A stretch of DNA of 64,000 bases from Phaeobacter cretensis (lineage in GTDB: Bacteria; Pseudomonadota; Alphaproteobacteria; Rhodobacterales; Rhodobacteraceae). Both the position numbers and the translations under genes were made by a program. Where the stretch lies: the NCBI RefSeq assembly GCF_047372505.1, contig NZ_JBKBEU010000001.1:1550001-1614000 (forward strand), read 5' to 3'. This document shows positions 1 to 8,395 of the stretch, piece by piece. Below the pieces are notes generated by a model that saw only the letters and a program-made list of their open reading frames with translations, was not told the DNA's origin and ran no database searches. Numbering within the stretch: the stretch's first letter is position 1; every line of letters starts with the position of its first letter.

Positions 1-42
1 GGAGTTGTCAGCAACATCCAGGTTTGTTTGCATCTGGATCAT
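1..42 (-). CDS. rplN: 50S ribosomal protein L14 (5' fragment)
   Basis: Only the first 14 codons are inside the window; translation gives MIQMQTNLDVADNS, the typical L14 N-terminus. L14 binds 23S rRNA and contacts L19 at the subunit interface. A GGGAG ribosome-binding site precedes the ATG at 42; an in-frame ATG at 33 is an alternative start. It lies 100 bases downstream of rpsQ and begins the block that normally continues with rplX-rplE outside the window. Confidence 0.9.
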   Translation of the reverse strand, partial: MIQMQTNLDVADNS

Positions 43-142
43 GTGGTTTCTCCCGACCTTTGGGGCGCCGATGCGTGGCGTGATCCCCCAGGGTTTCGAC
101 TAACTGTTAAGTCTAGTCGCCAGGAGTCTCGAGAAGAGACTC

Positions 143-373
143 TTAGGCTTCCAGAACTTCCCAGCGTTTCGTTTTCGATTTCGGCGCGCACTCGATGATG
201 CGTACGGAATCGCCGATCTTGAAAGCGTTCTGTTCATCGTGAGCCCGGTATTTCTTGGACTTACGGATGGTTTTCTTCAGAACCGGATGCGTAAAGCGAC
301 GCTCTACGGAAACGGTTACGGTCTGTGCGTTAGCGTCGGAGGTCACGACGCCGGACAGGATACGTTTGGGCAT
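143..373 (-). CDS. rpsQ: 30S ribosomal protein S17
   Basis: A 76-residue protein beginning MPKRILSGVV, the standard length for alphaproteobacterial S17. It contains the S17 core (VSVERRFTHPVLKKTIRKSKKY, residues about 21-42) that binds the 5' domain of 16S rRNA early in 30S assembly. The gene starts 12 bases after the rpmC stop and is clearly cotranscribed with it; rplN follows. Nothing unusual is seen. Confidence 0.97.
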   Translation of the reverse strand: MPKRILSGVVTSDANAQTVTVSVERRFTHPVLKKTIRKSKKYRAHDEQNAFKIGDSVRIIECAPKSKTKRWEVLEA

Positions 374-385
374 TCGAGAAGCTCC

Positions 386-586
386 TTATTCAGCTGCTGC
401 TGCAGCTTTTTCGTTCAGGATGGTTTTCACACGGGCAGCATTGCGGCGCGCCGCTTTGATGCCGGAAGTGCTTTCCAACTGACCAGTTGCCTGCTGAAAA
501 CGCAGGTTGAAGCTCTCTTTTTTCAGGGATGCGAGGGCATCGCGGAGTTCATCCACGGTTTTCTCGCGCAGATCATTGGCGTTCAT
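386..586 (-). CDS. rpmC: 50S ribosomal protein L29
   Basis: The 66-residue protein begins MNANDLREKTVDELRDAL and has the two-helix L29 fold with the conserved LKKESFNLRFQ segment. L29 sits beside the polypeptide exit tunnel. A longer in-frame start at 631 exists, but the inner ATG at 586 matches the family N-terminus and has AAGGA upstream, so it was chosen. Unlike in most bacteria, rplP is not directly upstream: four unrelated genes and a terminator lie in between, so rpmC-rpsQ-rplN must have a promoter of its own in the 587-851 region. Confidence 0.95.
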   Translation of the reverse strand: MNANDLREKTVDELRDALASLKKESFNLRFQQATGQLESTSGIKAARRNAARVKTILNEKAAAAAE

Positions 587-851
587 CGCCTTTGTTCCTT
601 GTCCAAAGCACCAGAAGGCCCCGAGGGTCACCTTGTTACCTGGTGGGTTATGTCACACCGTGGCGGACCACGGCAAAAAAGAATCACCGTGCCCTGATCC
701 AGTGCGGATAAGGGATAGGCGATGGGTCCCTATAGAGGAGAAGACCTGCAGGGGCAAGGGAAAGATTTGGGAGACACGGCCCACACCTGGCTACCCCGTA
801 GTGGCAAGCTCCGAAAGCTGTTACCCAGCCCCAAATCACACAGTAAAGGAT

Positions 852-1187
852 ATGGCAATGATCCAGCCCACTGCGTCGTTCAAAGACAACCTCCGACTTG
901 TCCCTTCCATTAAGGACCTGAACGGTATTGAGGTGTTAGGCCCCTCCAGGACCGTTGTCGCCCGCATTGACAATATCCCCGGCAAACAGGGTTCGCTCGC
1001 GGTCTATCAGTATCTCGCGCAGAACTTCAGCACACTGGATGCAGACGCCGCGTCGCACGGCATCGCTGTCTTTGCGGAACACACCGAAGACGCAAAGAAC
1101 CATCCCGGAGTGCATCCGAACATCGATCTGCTGCTGGGAATTATTGCTGGCGGCGCGCCGTTGACGATCAGGGTCTTGAAGAGCTGA
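852..1187 (+). CDS. conserved hypothetical protein, DUF2322-like
   Basis: A 111-residue soluble protein with no signal peptide or membrane segment. Its features (GIEVLG, a PGKQGSLAVYQYLAQNF block, FAEHTEDAKNHPGVHPNID) resemble the small DUF2322 family as I recall it; function unknown. The start at 852 has AAAGGA upstream; much longer in-frame starts lack a ribosome-binding site. It is divergent from rpmC and convergent with the 1247-1675 gene, inside what is usually the S10 operon. The CDS call is firm; the family name is moderately sure. Confidence 0.7.
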   Translation: MAMIQPTASFKDNLRLVPSIKDLNGIEVLGPSRTVVARIDNIPGKQGSLAVYQYLAQNFSTLDADAASHGIAVFAEHTEDAKNHPGVHPNIDLLLGIIAGGAPLTIRVLKS

Positions 1188-1246
1188 CGCAATCAGGCAG
1201 GTCCGGCACAGGGCGCGGGCCTGCCCTTTGGAATAATGTGGTAAGT

Positions 1247-1675
1247 TCACTGGTCAACCAGTTTCTTCACCTTGTTCAGGACCGTTTCAAAATGCCAGCC
1301 GTCCGGCAACCTTGGCAGCCATAGGCGTTTATCACCTGCAACAATCACCATCGCGCCGCGGCGGGTTTTCATCCGCTGAATGTCCTTGATAGCCAGCTCA
1401 ACGCAAGCGCCGGACCTTTCAACTGACAGCACGCGCTGCGTAGTGATCACATATGTGGATGACCGGAATACCCGGTGCACGAACAACCAGATCACCATTG
1501 CCAGCGGTGCGCATAGAACGATGACAACAACTTCGGTCAGAGTTGGAACATTTCGCGCATGAACGGCGTAAACCAACTGCTCGCCTGTATTCAGCTCAAT
1601 AGGTGCATGATCATACACAGAGGTCTGCCTCTCACGTCGTGATACGGTATCGGTTTCCACCCGTTCGGCCCTCAA
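1247..1675 (-). CDS. small membrane protein with bacterial PH-like domain
   Basis: A 142-residue protein. Residues about 45-70 form one or two hydrophobic segments (VVVIVLCAPLAMVIWLFVH). The part after them, YVITTQRVLSVERSG followed by IQRMKTRRGAMVIVAGDKR, has the 'YxlTnqRv' pattern of bacterial PH (YdbS/bPH2-type) domains. Such proteins are usually membrane anchored with the PH-like domain in the cytoplasm; substrate unknown. It lies 39 bases downstream of the oxygenase gene in the same direction and may be cotranscribed with it. Domain identity is inferred from pattern only. Confidence 0.65.
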   Translation of the reverse strand: MRAERVETDTVSRRERQTSVYDHAPIELNTGEQLVYAVHARNVPTLTEVVVIVLCAPLAMVIWLFVHRVFRSSTYVITTQRVLSVERSGACVELAIKDIQRMKTRRGAMVIVAGDKRLWLPRLPDGWHFETVLNKVKKLVDQ

Positions 1676-1714
1676 TCACTCTTGCGAAGCTATTGCCGCT
1701 TGGTAGATAAGGCT

Positions 1715-2335
1715 TCACTCCCACCGGTAATTGAAACTGACCGAGATCCGCTCTTCTTCTGCCATGTTCAATGGCACCTCGTGGCGGATGAAGCTTTCCC
1801 ACAACAATACGTCGCCGACACGGGGCGACTGATAGACAAAGGTCTTCAGCTCTTGCCGGCAGTCCTTAGTACGCGGCGGATGCGCCATCATCATGGCGTG
1901 ACGCGGGTCTTCCAGCTTCAGGGCAGAGGCCCCCTCGGGCATCGACACGTAAGTGGTGCCGGAGATCACCGAATGGGGGTGGATGTGGCTGGCGTGGGTG
2001 CCGCCTTCCGGCAGGATGTTGATCCACAGGTCCTCCAGCACCAGCTTGCGGCCATCCAGGTCCAGTGCCAGATCCTCGGCAAAGGCGGCCACATGCAGAT
2101 CCAGCGATTTGACCACATCGGCAAAGATCGGGAAACGCCAGGGCAGATCCGTTAGTGATGCATAGGAGGTATAACCGGGATAGCCGTTCTCCTCGCACCA
2201 ATCCTGCCCCGCTTCGTCGTCCTGTGCGATCACAAAGCAAGAGTTTTCAAGTTCACGGGCGTCAATATTGGGCCCGTGTTCGGACAACGTTGCGCGGTAG
2301 AGACGGGTAACGAAGAGGGATTCTATCTGTGCCAT
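1715..2335 (-). CDS. TIGR02466-type putative 2OG-Fe(II) oxygenase
   Basis: A 206-residue protein with the family's signature: WINILPEGGTHASHIHPHS (about residues 105-123), then SGTTYVSMPEGASALKLEDPR, and near the C-terminus a WESFIRHEVPLN segment that supplies the distal His. These provide the His / carboxylate / His iron site and a C-terminal Arg for 2-oxoglutarate in the double-stranded beta-helix fold. Substrate is unknown for this family. It is followed in the same direction by the PH-like gene and sits inside the split S10 region. Confidence 0.75.
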   Translation of the reverse strand: MAQIESLFVTRLYRATLSEHGPNIDARELENSCFVIAQDDEAGQDWCEENGYPGYTSYASLTDLPWRFPIFADVVKSLDLHVAAFAEDLALDLDGRKLVLEDLWINILPEGGTHASHIHPHSVISGTTYVSMPEGASALKLEDPRHAMMMAHPPRTKDCRQELKTFVYQSPRVGDVLLWESFIRHEVPLNMAEEERISVSFNYRWE

Positions 2336-2459
2336 AACTGTCGTTTACCGCAACATGCAGATGAGTACGAGATGCTTTGCCGGGTACCAGCCAAGCGGCC
2401 CTCTCCCTTTTCGCTCCGCTCCCCGGTAAGTTGGGCGCAACAAAGATAAGGAGTAGGAT

Positions 2460-2927
2460 ATGCGTTGGATAACTAGGCTGCTTTCTCATGGGATCACTCT
2501 CGCAATCGGCTTTGCACTGGGGATCTACATGTTACCAATCCTGACCGCCCCAGCGAGCCCAGATGCAGCAGCCCTGACGGCAAGTGCCGAGGATGCGATC
2601 TATACCGGGACCTTCACACGTGATCTGGCAGGCAGCGATTTCTTACATTGGGGAACTGGCAGTATCAGCCTATCCCCACAACAGATCACGCATATGGGTG
2701 AACTGGCCCCTGGACCAGACTACAAGCTCTATCTGACACCAACCTTCGTCGAGGACGAGGCCGGGTTTGAGCCGATCAAAGAGATGTCTAGGCTTGTTGG
2801 TGATGTTAAAATGTTCAATGGGCTGATTCTAGATCTCCCAGACAACGTGGATATAGAGAACTACACAACTGTGGTGATCTGGTGTGAGACATTTGGCGAA
2901 TTCATCACAGCTGCCCAGTATCGATAG
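2460..2927 (+). CDS. DM13-domain protein, membrane anchored or exported
   Basis: A 155-residue protein with an N-terminal hydrophobic segment (about residues 8-30) and a C-terminal DM13 domain (about 45-155). Visible DM13 marks are the GSDFLHWGTGSISL start, the GPDYKLYLTP block, a GDVKMFNG segment and the VVIWCETFGEFITAA end with its conserved Cys. DM13 domains are proposed redox or electron-transfer modules outside the cytoplasm; no partner is evident here. The gene is preceded by AAGGAGTAGG and ends just before a bidirectional terminator shared with rplP. Confidence 0.8.
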   Translation: MRWITRLLSHGITLAIGFALGIYMLPILTAPASPDAAALTASAEDAIYTGTFTRDLAGSDFLHWGTGSISLSPQQITHMGELAPGPDYKLYLTPTFVEDEAGFEPIKEMSRLVGDVKMFNGLILDLPDNVDIENYTTVVIWCETFGEFITAAQYR

Positions 2928-3007
2928 ACTGAGCGGCAAACGCCTCCCCGCCATCCTGGCGTATCCATCCTACTAGGTACTGCTAATTTCAGTCGCCCCA
3001 TACAAGA

Positions 3008-3037
3008 AAACCCCCGCCGATCGCTCAGCGGGGGTTT
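3008..3037. terminator. bidirectional intrinsic terminator between rplP and the DM13 gene
   Basis: A 10-bp perfect stem (AAACCCCCGC / GCGGGGGTTT) with a 10-base loop. Read on the minus strand it is followed by TTTTC after the rplP stop at 3061; read on the plus strand it follows the DM13 gene and is trailed by a T-rich stretch. It ends transcription of the rplB-rplP block, so rpmC downstream cannot simply be read through. Confidence 0.8.
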
Positions 3038-3060
3038 CAAATTTTCTCAAAAGACCGGAC

Positions 3061-3474
3061 TTACCAGTCTTCGCGGACCACGACGCGGGTCTTGACCGGC
3101 AACTTCATCGCGGCCAGGCGCAGGGCCTCACGTGCGATGTCGTCATTGACGCCGTCGATCTCGAACATTACGCGACCGGGCTTAACTTTGCATGCCCAGT
3201 AATCCACGGAACCTTTACCTTTACCCATACGAACTTCGACGGGCTTAGAGGTTACCGGGGTATCCGGGAAAATACGGATCCAGACACGACCCTGACGCTT
3301 CATGTGACGGGTCATGGCACGACGAGCAGCCTCAATCTGACGTGCAGTCACACGCTCAGGAGTGGTTGCCTTCAGGCCATAGGTGCCGAAGTTCAGGTCC
3401 GAACCGCCTTTTGCCAGACCGGAAATCCGACCTTTGTGCATTTTGCGGAATTTAGTACGCTTTGGTTGAAGCAT
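3061..3474 (-). CDS. rplP: 50S ribosomal protein L16
   Basis: A 137-residue protein starting MLQPKRTKFRKMHKGRISG, full length for L16. L16 organises the A-site region of 23S rRNA. Conserved ARQIEAARRAMTRHMKR and the PVEVRMGKGKGSVDYW loop are present. It follows rpsC by 12 bases and is the last gene of this block, since a strong terminator lies 24 bases after its stop. Normal L16 is followed directly by rpmC; here it is not. Confidence 0.97.
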   Translation of the reverse strand: MLQPKRTKFRKMHKGRISGLAKGGSDLNFGTYGLKATTPERVTARQIEAARRAMTRHMKRQGRVWIRIFPDTPVTSKPVEVRMGKGKGSVDYWACKVKPGRVMFEIDGVNDDIAREALRLAAMKLPVKTRVVVREDW

Positions 3475-3486
3475 GTCATCTCCTCC

Positions 3487-4194
3487 TTAGCGACGACCGC
3501 CTGCACCACGAGGTGCCGGACCGTCTTGGAGTTCCTGTGCTTTACGATCACGCGCCTGAGGATCGTGTTCCATGATCTCGCCTTTGAAGATCCACGTTTT
3601 GATCCCAACGATCCCATAAGGGGTCATGGCTTCGGAGTGAGCGTAATCGATGTCGGCGCGCAGTGTGTGCAATGGCACACGACCTTCGCGGTTCCATTCG
3701 GTCCGTGCGATTTCTGCGCCACCCAGACGGCCAGCAACGTTCACCCGGATACCCAGGGCCCCCATGCGCATAGCATTCTGAACGGCACGCTTCATCGCGC
3801 GACGGAAAGATACACGACGTTCGAGCTGCTGTGCGATGGACTCGCCAACCAGCTGAGCGTCAAGCTCAGGCTTGCGAACTTCAACAATGTTGAGGTGCAG
3901 TTCTGAATCTGTCATCGATGCCAGCTTCTTGCGAAGCACTTCGATGTCAGCACCTTTTTTACCGATGATCACACCCGGACGCGCAGTGTGAATGGTCACA
4001 CGGCACTTCTTGTGAGGGCGTTCGATGATCACGCGGGCGATGCCTGCCTGTTTGCACTCATCCTTGATGAAATCACGGATGCGCAGATCTTCCAGCAGCA
4101 GATCACCATAATCTTTGGTGTCGGCATACCAACGGCTGTCCCAGGTACGGTTGACCTGAAGGCGCATGCCGACCGGATTGACTTTATGTCCCAT
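3487..4194 (-). CDS. rpsC: 30S ribosomal protein S3
   Basis: A 235-residue S3 beginning MGHKVNPVGMRLQ, with the type-II KH domain GxxG motif in PGVIIGKKGADIE (about residues 93-105) and the C-terminal S3 domain. S3 lines the mRNA entry tunnel and contributes to mRNA helicase activity. The start codon overlaps the rplV stop by one base, indicating translational coupling. The Gly/Arg-rich C-terminal tail is usual for alphaproteobacteria. Confidence 0.98.
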   Translation of the reverse strand: MGHKVNPVGMRLQVNRTWDSRWYADTKDYGDLLLEDLRIRDFIKDECKQAGIARVIIERPHKKCRVTIHTARPGVIIGKKGADIEVLRKKLASMTDSELHLNIVEVRKPELDAQLVGESIAQQLERRVSFRRAMKRAVQNAMRMGALGIRVNVAGRLGGAEIARTEWNREGRVPLHTLRADIDYAHSEAMTPYGIVGIKTWIFKGEIMEHDPQARDRKAQELQDGPAPRGAGGRR

Positions 4195-4574
4195 TAGGCT
4201 TGCTCCTCAACTTGACGCACCTTGATGGTGATCTCCGAAAACGGCTTGAGGATCTTGCCAAACCGGCCGCGGGCACGAGGACGGCCGCGTTTCATGGTCA
4301 GGTTTTTGCCCACATAAGCCTCGGCCACGATCAGTTCATCGACGTCCAGGTTATGATTGTTCTCGGCGTTCGCGATAGCAGACTGAAGGCATTTCTTCAC
4401 GTCCTGTGCGACCCGCTTGTTGGAGAAAGTCAGGTCGGTCAAAGCCTTCTCAACTTTCTTGCCACGGATCATTGCGGCGACGAGGTTCAGTTTCTGCGGG
4501 GAGGTACGGAGCATGCGGATTTTCGCCATTGCTTCGTTGTCTGCCACGCGGCGGGGATTTTTTGCCTTGCCCAT
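4194..4574 (-). CDS. rplV: 50S ribosomal protein L22
   Basis: A 126-residue L22 with the MLRTSPQKLNLVAAMIRGKKVEKAL N-terminal block and the extended hairpin (KRGRPRARGRFGKI) that reaches into the peptide exit tunnel near the erythromycin site. No insertion or deletion in the hairpin is seen, so no tunnel-type macrolide resistance is suggested. It lies four bases after rpsS and overlaps rpsC by one base. Confidence 0.98.
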   Translation of the reverse strand: MGKAKNPRRVADNEAMAKIRMLRTSPQKLNLVAAMIRGKKVEKALTDLTFSNKRVAQDVKKCLQSAIANAENNHNLDVDELIVAEAYVGKNLTMKRGRPRARGRFGKILKPFSEITIKVRQVEEQA

Positions 4575-4577
4575 GAC

Positions 4578-4856
4578 TTACTTCCGCTTCGCTTTTTTGT
4601 CCGCAGCATGACCGTAATAGGTCCGTGTCGGCGAATATTCACCGAACTTCTGACCAATCATGTCTTCCGAGACGTTGACGGGGATGTGTTTCTGACCGTT
4701 GTAAACGCCAAACGTCAGGCCCACGAACTGGGGCAGGATCGTCGAGCGGCGCGACCAGATCTTAATAACTTCATTGCGACCCGACTCGCGCGCTGCTTCG
4801 GCTTTTTTCAGCACGTAAGCATCGACAAAGGGGCCTTTCCATACAGAGCGAGACAT
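4578..4856 (-). CDS. rpsS: 30S ribosomal protein S19
   Basis: A 92-residue protein beginning MSRSVWKGPFVDAYVLKK with the S19 signature (ISEDMIGHKFGEFSPTR type, here SEDMIGQKFGEYSPTRTYYGH). S19 complexes with S13 in the 30S head near the A-site tRNA. It starts three bases after the rplB stop and is embedded in the rplB-rpsS-rplV-rpsC-rplP run. Confidence 0.98.
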   Translation of the reverse strand: MSRSVWKGPFVDAYVLKKAEAARESGRNEVIKIWSRRSTILPQFVGLTFGVYNGQKHIPVNVSEDMIGQKFGEYSPTRTYYGHAADKKAKRK

Positions 4857-4859
4857 AGA

Positions 4860-5702
4860 TTAACGTCCCTTCTTCTTGGCGTGGCGCGAGCGGATGATAA
4901 GCTTTTGCGACGCTTTGTTTTTGTTGCGGGTACGCTTGCCTTTGGTTGGCTTGCCCCAAGGTGTCACTGGGTGACGACCACCGGAGGTACGACCTTCACC
5001 ACCACCGTGCGGGTGATCAATCGGGTTCATAACAACACCACGTACCGAAGGACGCTTGCCCTTGTGGCGCATGCGGCCTGCTTTACCAAAGTTCTGGTTC
5101 GAGTTGTCGGGGTTGCTGACCGCACCAACGGTGGCCATGCATTCCTGACGAACCAGACGCAGCTCGCCTGAGGACAGGCGGATCTGAGCGTAGCCACCAT
5201 CACGACCAACGAACTGAGCGTAAGTACCGGCTGCACGGGCGATCTGGCCGCCTTTGCCGGGCTTCATTTCGATGTTGTGAACGATGGTACCGATCGGCAT
5301 GCCCGAAAACGGCATTGCGTTGCCCGGCTTGATGTCTGCCTTTGCGGATGCAACGACGCTGTCACCAACTGCCAGACGCTGCGGAGCGAGGATATAGGCC
5401 TGCTCGCCGTCTTCGTATTTGATCAGTGCAATGAATGCGGTCCGGTTCGGATCATATTCGATCCGTTCAACGGTTGCCGCAACATCAAATTTGTTCCGTT
5501 TGAAGTCAACGATCCGGTAGAGACGCTTTGCGCCGCCGCCACGACGACGTGAAGTAATCCGTCCGGTGTTGTTCCGGCCGCCCGACTTGGTCAAACCCTC
5601 GGTGAGAGATTTAACCGGACGCCCTTTCCAAAGCTCCGAACGGTCGATCAGAACCAGCCCACGCTGGCCCGGCGTCGTCGGCTTATACGACTTGAGTGCC
5701 AT
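4860..5702 (-). CDS. rplB: 50S ribosomal protein L2
   Basis: A 280-residue protein, normal length. It has the OB-fold/SH3-like L2 core and the highly conserved MNPIDHPHGGGEGR segment (about residues 225-238), whose His is important for peptidyl transferase centre organisation. It heads the second S10 block: upstream are about 250 bases and the excalibur gene rather than rplW, so a promoter must lie in the 5703-5954 interval or further upstream. The start has GGAAG upstream. Confidence 0.98.
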   Translation of the reverse strand: MALKSYKPTTPGQRGLVLIDRSELWKGRPVKSLTEGLTKSGGRNNTGRITSRRRGGGAKRLYRIVDFKRNKFDVAATVERIEYDPNRTAFIALIKYEDGEQAYILAPQRLAVGDSVVASAKADIKPGNAMPFSGMPIGTIVHNIEMKPGKGGQIARAAGTYAQFVGRDGGYAQIRLSSGELRLVRQECMATVGAVSNPDNSNQNFGKAGRMRHKGKRPSVRGVVMNPIDHPHGGGEGRTSGGRHPVTPWGKPTKGKRTRNKNKASQKLIIRSRHAKKKGR

Positions 5703-5954
5703 GCTTTCTGTCTTCCGTTTAGCGTGCAGACCCTTAGGTTTTTGTCTTTGGGCCCGCTATGTGTAAGCCCCCCGCCCGGTTGTCCCAATAATGAAACGCC
5801 CTACTAGGGTGGCCAGATTATAGGGCCCCGAAGGTCCCAAGGTTCGAACATCCTGACAAACGTAATAGCCCCGGAGCGAATCCGGGGCCGTCAGGATTGA
5901 TGCGGCTTAGCAGAGGTTGGGAGGGGTGGCAATGGGGGAGTTCATTCCTGCCCC

Positions 5955-6545
5955 CTAGCACCCACCATAGTTCTTTCGACCACTTGCAGAAATTGTATAT
6001 CGCCCACCGCGAGGACCCGTATAGCACCTTCGAGTTGATCGGTACGCGCGAACTTTTGGTATATAATGGAACTTTCGATATGTACGCCGAACCTCGCCGC
6101 CCCATTCGCAGGCGAACCCATCACCATCAGCATCCAATCTGTGTGGATCTGCCGAAGGCCCGCCTGCCGACAGGAAGAACTTCTGGGCCTCTGCTGCGCT
6201 GACAAAGTCATCACAGTTCCTATCACTCCCCCTCAACCGATCAGCCAGTGATCTCTCAAACCGTTTTCTGCCAATTTGCTTAGCCGTACGTCGACCTATG
6301 AAGTTAAATTTTCCAGAATTGTACTCACCACGTGACCCTAACTCAGCTTCAATTTGTGCAAGTTTCACAGGATCGCGCTCTACACTCTGTTGGTACCAAA
6401 GAGTATCGCTTCTCTGTCTACTGTAGATATGTGAAGTCACTGCCGAAGAACATCCGGCGACGAACCGACCGCAGTAATTACATATTTCATGTTTGAGCCA
6501 TGAATATGCAAATTGAATAAGCGCACCTTCTCCAACTCGGGACAC
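5955..6545 (-). CDS. excalibur calcium-binding-domain protein, probably envelope associated
   Basis: The open frame gives up to 196 residues. The C-terminal half holds an excalibur domain (RNCDDFVSAAEAQKFF ... DPHRLDADGDGFACEW, with the DxDxDGxxCE calcium loop), then a CYTGPRGGRYTI...GRKNYGGC tail found in many roseobacter proteins. Homologues as I know them usually begin with a lipoprotein signal; here a FVAGCSS lipobox-like sequence is in frame, but a good signal peptide is not. A second ATG frame (MKYVITAV, from 6490) runs over the same bases. The start is therefore uncertain and an N-terminal frameshift is possible. It separates rplW from rplB. Confidence 0.65.
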   Translation of the reverse strand: MSRVGEGALIQFAYSWLKHEICNYCGRFVAGCSSAVTSHIYSRQRSDTLWYQQSVERDPVKLAQIEAELGSRGEYNSGKFNFIGRRTAKQIGRKRFERSLADRLRGSDRNCDDFVSAAEAQKFFLSAGGPSADPHRLDADGDGFACEWGGEVRRTYRKFHYIPKVRAYRSTRRCYTGPRGGRYTISASGRKNYGGC

Positions 6546-6700
6546 TCCTCAAAACAACTTTCAGGATTGAGCTAAGCGGAGCGGACCGGATACCTGTTTC
6601 CCGCTCGGCTGCAGGCCGGTCACCCGACCCTCCCCACAGGAGGGCGCTTTCGCACCACCTAGGGTCAGGCGCCGCCCTTCGTGACTTGAACACACCCAAA

Positions 6701-6730
6701 AGGAAAAAGGCCCCCGCTTGCGCGAGGGCC
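6701..6730 (-). terminator. intrinsic terminator after rplW
   Basis: Minus-strand hairpin with a 9-bp stem (GGCCCTCGC / GCGGGGGCC, one G-U pair) closed by a GCAA tetraloop, then TTTTTCC. It lies 26 bases after the rplW stop and divides rpsJ-rplC-rplD-rplW from rplB. Confidence 0.85.
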
Positions 6731-6756
6731 TCTCAGTCTTGTCAAAAAGGCAGATC

Positions 6757-7053
6757 TCAGAGTCCGGTGGACACGTCGATGGTGTTGCCTTCTTCCAGGG
6801 TGACATAGGCTTTTTTCACGTCTTTACGCTTGCCCAGCTGGCCGCGGAAACGCTTGACCTTACCCTTGGTGATGGTGGTGTTGACCGCTTTGACCTTCAC
6901 ACCAAAGAGAGCTTCAACAGCTTCTTTGATCTGGGGCTTGTTGGAGTCGATCGAGACCTCAAACACCACTGCACCGTTTTCGGATGCCATGGTTGCTTTT
7001 TCGGTGACGACCGGCTTGCGGATCACGTCGTAGTGTTCTGCCTTCGCGCTCAT
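6757..7053 (-). CDS. rplW: 50S ribosomal protein L23
   Basis: A 98-residue L23, which docks trigger factor and SRP at the tunnel exit. The conserved VIRKPVVTEKATM start and the VNTTITKGKVKRFRGQLGKRKDVKKAYVTL end are seen. It overlaps rplD by four bases (ATGA) and is the last gene before the terminator at 6701-6730. Confidence 0.97.
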   Translation of the reverse strand: MSAKAEHYDVIRKPVVTEKATMASENGAVVFEVSIDSNKPQIKEAVEALFGVKVKAVNTTITKGKVKRFRGQLGKRKDVKKAYVTLEEGNTIDVSTGL

Positions 7054-7667
7054 TTCAGGCGAGCCTCCAGTGCTTCGACACCTGCTTTGGTGATCACCAG
7101 GGTGTCACGCTTCAGGATGTCATAGACGTTTGCGCCCATTGTCGGCAGGATATCCAGACCTTCGATATTGCGCGCGGCGCGGGCAAAGCCCTCGTCCACG
7201 GATGCACCATCGATGACCAGCGCGCGCTTCCAACCCAGGTCTTTGACCTGCTTGGCCAGAGCGGCTGTCTTGCCTACGGAATCGGCGTTTTCAATGACGA
7301 CCAATTCACCCGCTTTAGCTTTGGCGGACAGCGCGTGGCGCAGACCCAGCTTGCGAAATTTCTTGGTCAGATCGTGGCCGTGAGAACGCGGGGTTGGACC
7401 CTTGTAGATACCACCCTTGCGGAAGATCGGCGCATTACGGTCACCATGGCGTGCGCCACCGGTGCCCTTCTGGCGATAAATCTTCTTGGTCGAGTAGGAG
7501 GTCTCGGACCGCGTCTTTACCTTGTGAGTGCCAGCCTGCGCGTTGTTACGCTGCCAGCGCACCACACGGTGCAGGATGTCGGTGCGCGGCTCCAGGCCGA
7601 ACAGCTCTGCATCCAGCTCGATGTCGCCGGCTTTGGCGCCGTCCAGTTTGATCACATCAAGTTTCAT
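7050..7667 (-). CDS. rplD: 50S ribosomal protein L4
   Basis: A 205-residue L4 with the extended loop (TRSETSYSTKKIYRQKGTGGARHGDRNAPIFRKGG region, about residues 52-87) that lines the exit tunnel. In E. coli L4 also represses the S10 operon through a leader upstream of rpsJ; whether that operates here cannot be told. It overlaps both rplC and rplW by four bases. Confidence 0.97.
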   Translation of the reverse strand: MKLDVIKLDGAKAGDIELDAELFGLEPRTDILHRVVRWQRNNAQAGTHKVKTRSETSYSTKKIYRQKGTGGARHGDRNAPIFRKGGIYKGPTPRSHGHDLTKKFRKLGLRHALSAKAKAGELVVIENADSVGKTAALAKQVKDLGWKRALVIDGASVDEGFARAARNIEGLDILPTMGANVYDILKRDTLVITKAGVEALEARLK

Positions 7668-8377
7668 GCTTCACCACCTTCCGCGGAGACTTCTTCCGCT
7701 GCGGCCGACTTCAGAGCTGCCGGGAAAGGCAGACCTTCGGGGGCCTTCTTTTTCACGGCGTCTTTGACGGTGACCCAGCCACCCTTGGAACCAGGAACGG
7801 CACCTTTGATCATGATCAAACCACGATCGGCGTCGGTTTTGACAACTTCCAGGTTCTGGGTGGTCACGCGAGCAGCGCCCATGTGGCCGGCCATTTTCTT
7901 ACCTTTGAAAACCTTGCCAGGATCCTGACACTGACCGGTCGAACCGTGCGAGCGGTGCGAAATCGATACACCGTGCGAGGCGCGCAGACCACCAAAGTTC
8001 CAGCGCTTCATCGCACCGGCGAAACCTTTACCAATGGAGGTACCGGTGACATCAACTTTTTGACCTTCGAGGAAGTGCTCGGCCGAGATTTCGGCACCGA
8101 CTTCGATCAGGGCATCCGCAGGCACGCGGAACTCAACCAGCTTCCGCTTAGGCTCGACTTTCGCTGCTGCGAAGTGGCCGCGCATAGCTTTGGAAACGCG
8201 CTTCACCTTGGCCGAGCCTGCGCCCAGCTGAACAGCTGTGTAGCCGTCTTTCTCGGTGGTGCGTTGTGCGGTCACTTGCAGACCGTCCAACTGAAGAACG
8301 GTCACAGGAACCTGCTTGCCGTCTTCAAGGAACAGCCGGGTCATGCCGACTTTTTTTGCGATAATACCAGAGCGCAT
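7664..8377 (-). CDS. rplC: 50S ribosomal protein L3
   Basis: Translation from the ATG at 8377 gives 237 residues starting MRSGIIAKKVGMTRLF, the family N-terminus. An ATG two codons earlier (8383) is only two bases from GGAGGG, whereas 8377 has proper spacing, so it was chosen. The central GxxASHGVSISHRSHGSTGQCQDPGKVFKGKKMAGHMG segment, which reaches the peptidyl transferase centre, is conserved. A short Ala/Glu-rich C-terminal tail is present. Confidence 0.96.
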   Translation of the reverse strand: MRSGIIAKKVGMTRLFLEDGKQVPVTVLQLDGLQVTAQRTTEKDGYTAVQLGAGSAKVKRVSKAMRGHFAAAKVEPKRKLVEFRVPADALIEVGAEISAEHFLEGQKVDVTGTSIGKGFAGAMKRWNFGGLRASHGVSISHRSHGSTGQCQDPGKVFKGKKMAGHMGAARVTTQNLEVVKTDADRGLIMIKGAVPGSKGGWVTVKDAVKKKAPEGLPFPAALKSAAAEEVSAEGGEA

Positions 8378-8395
8378 ATTCATTACCCTCCGATC

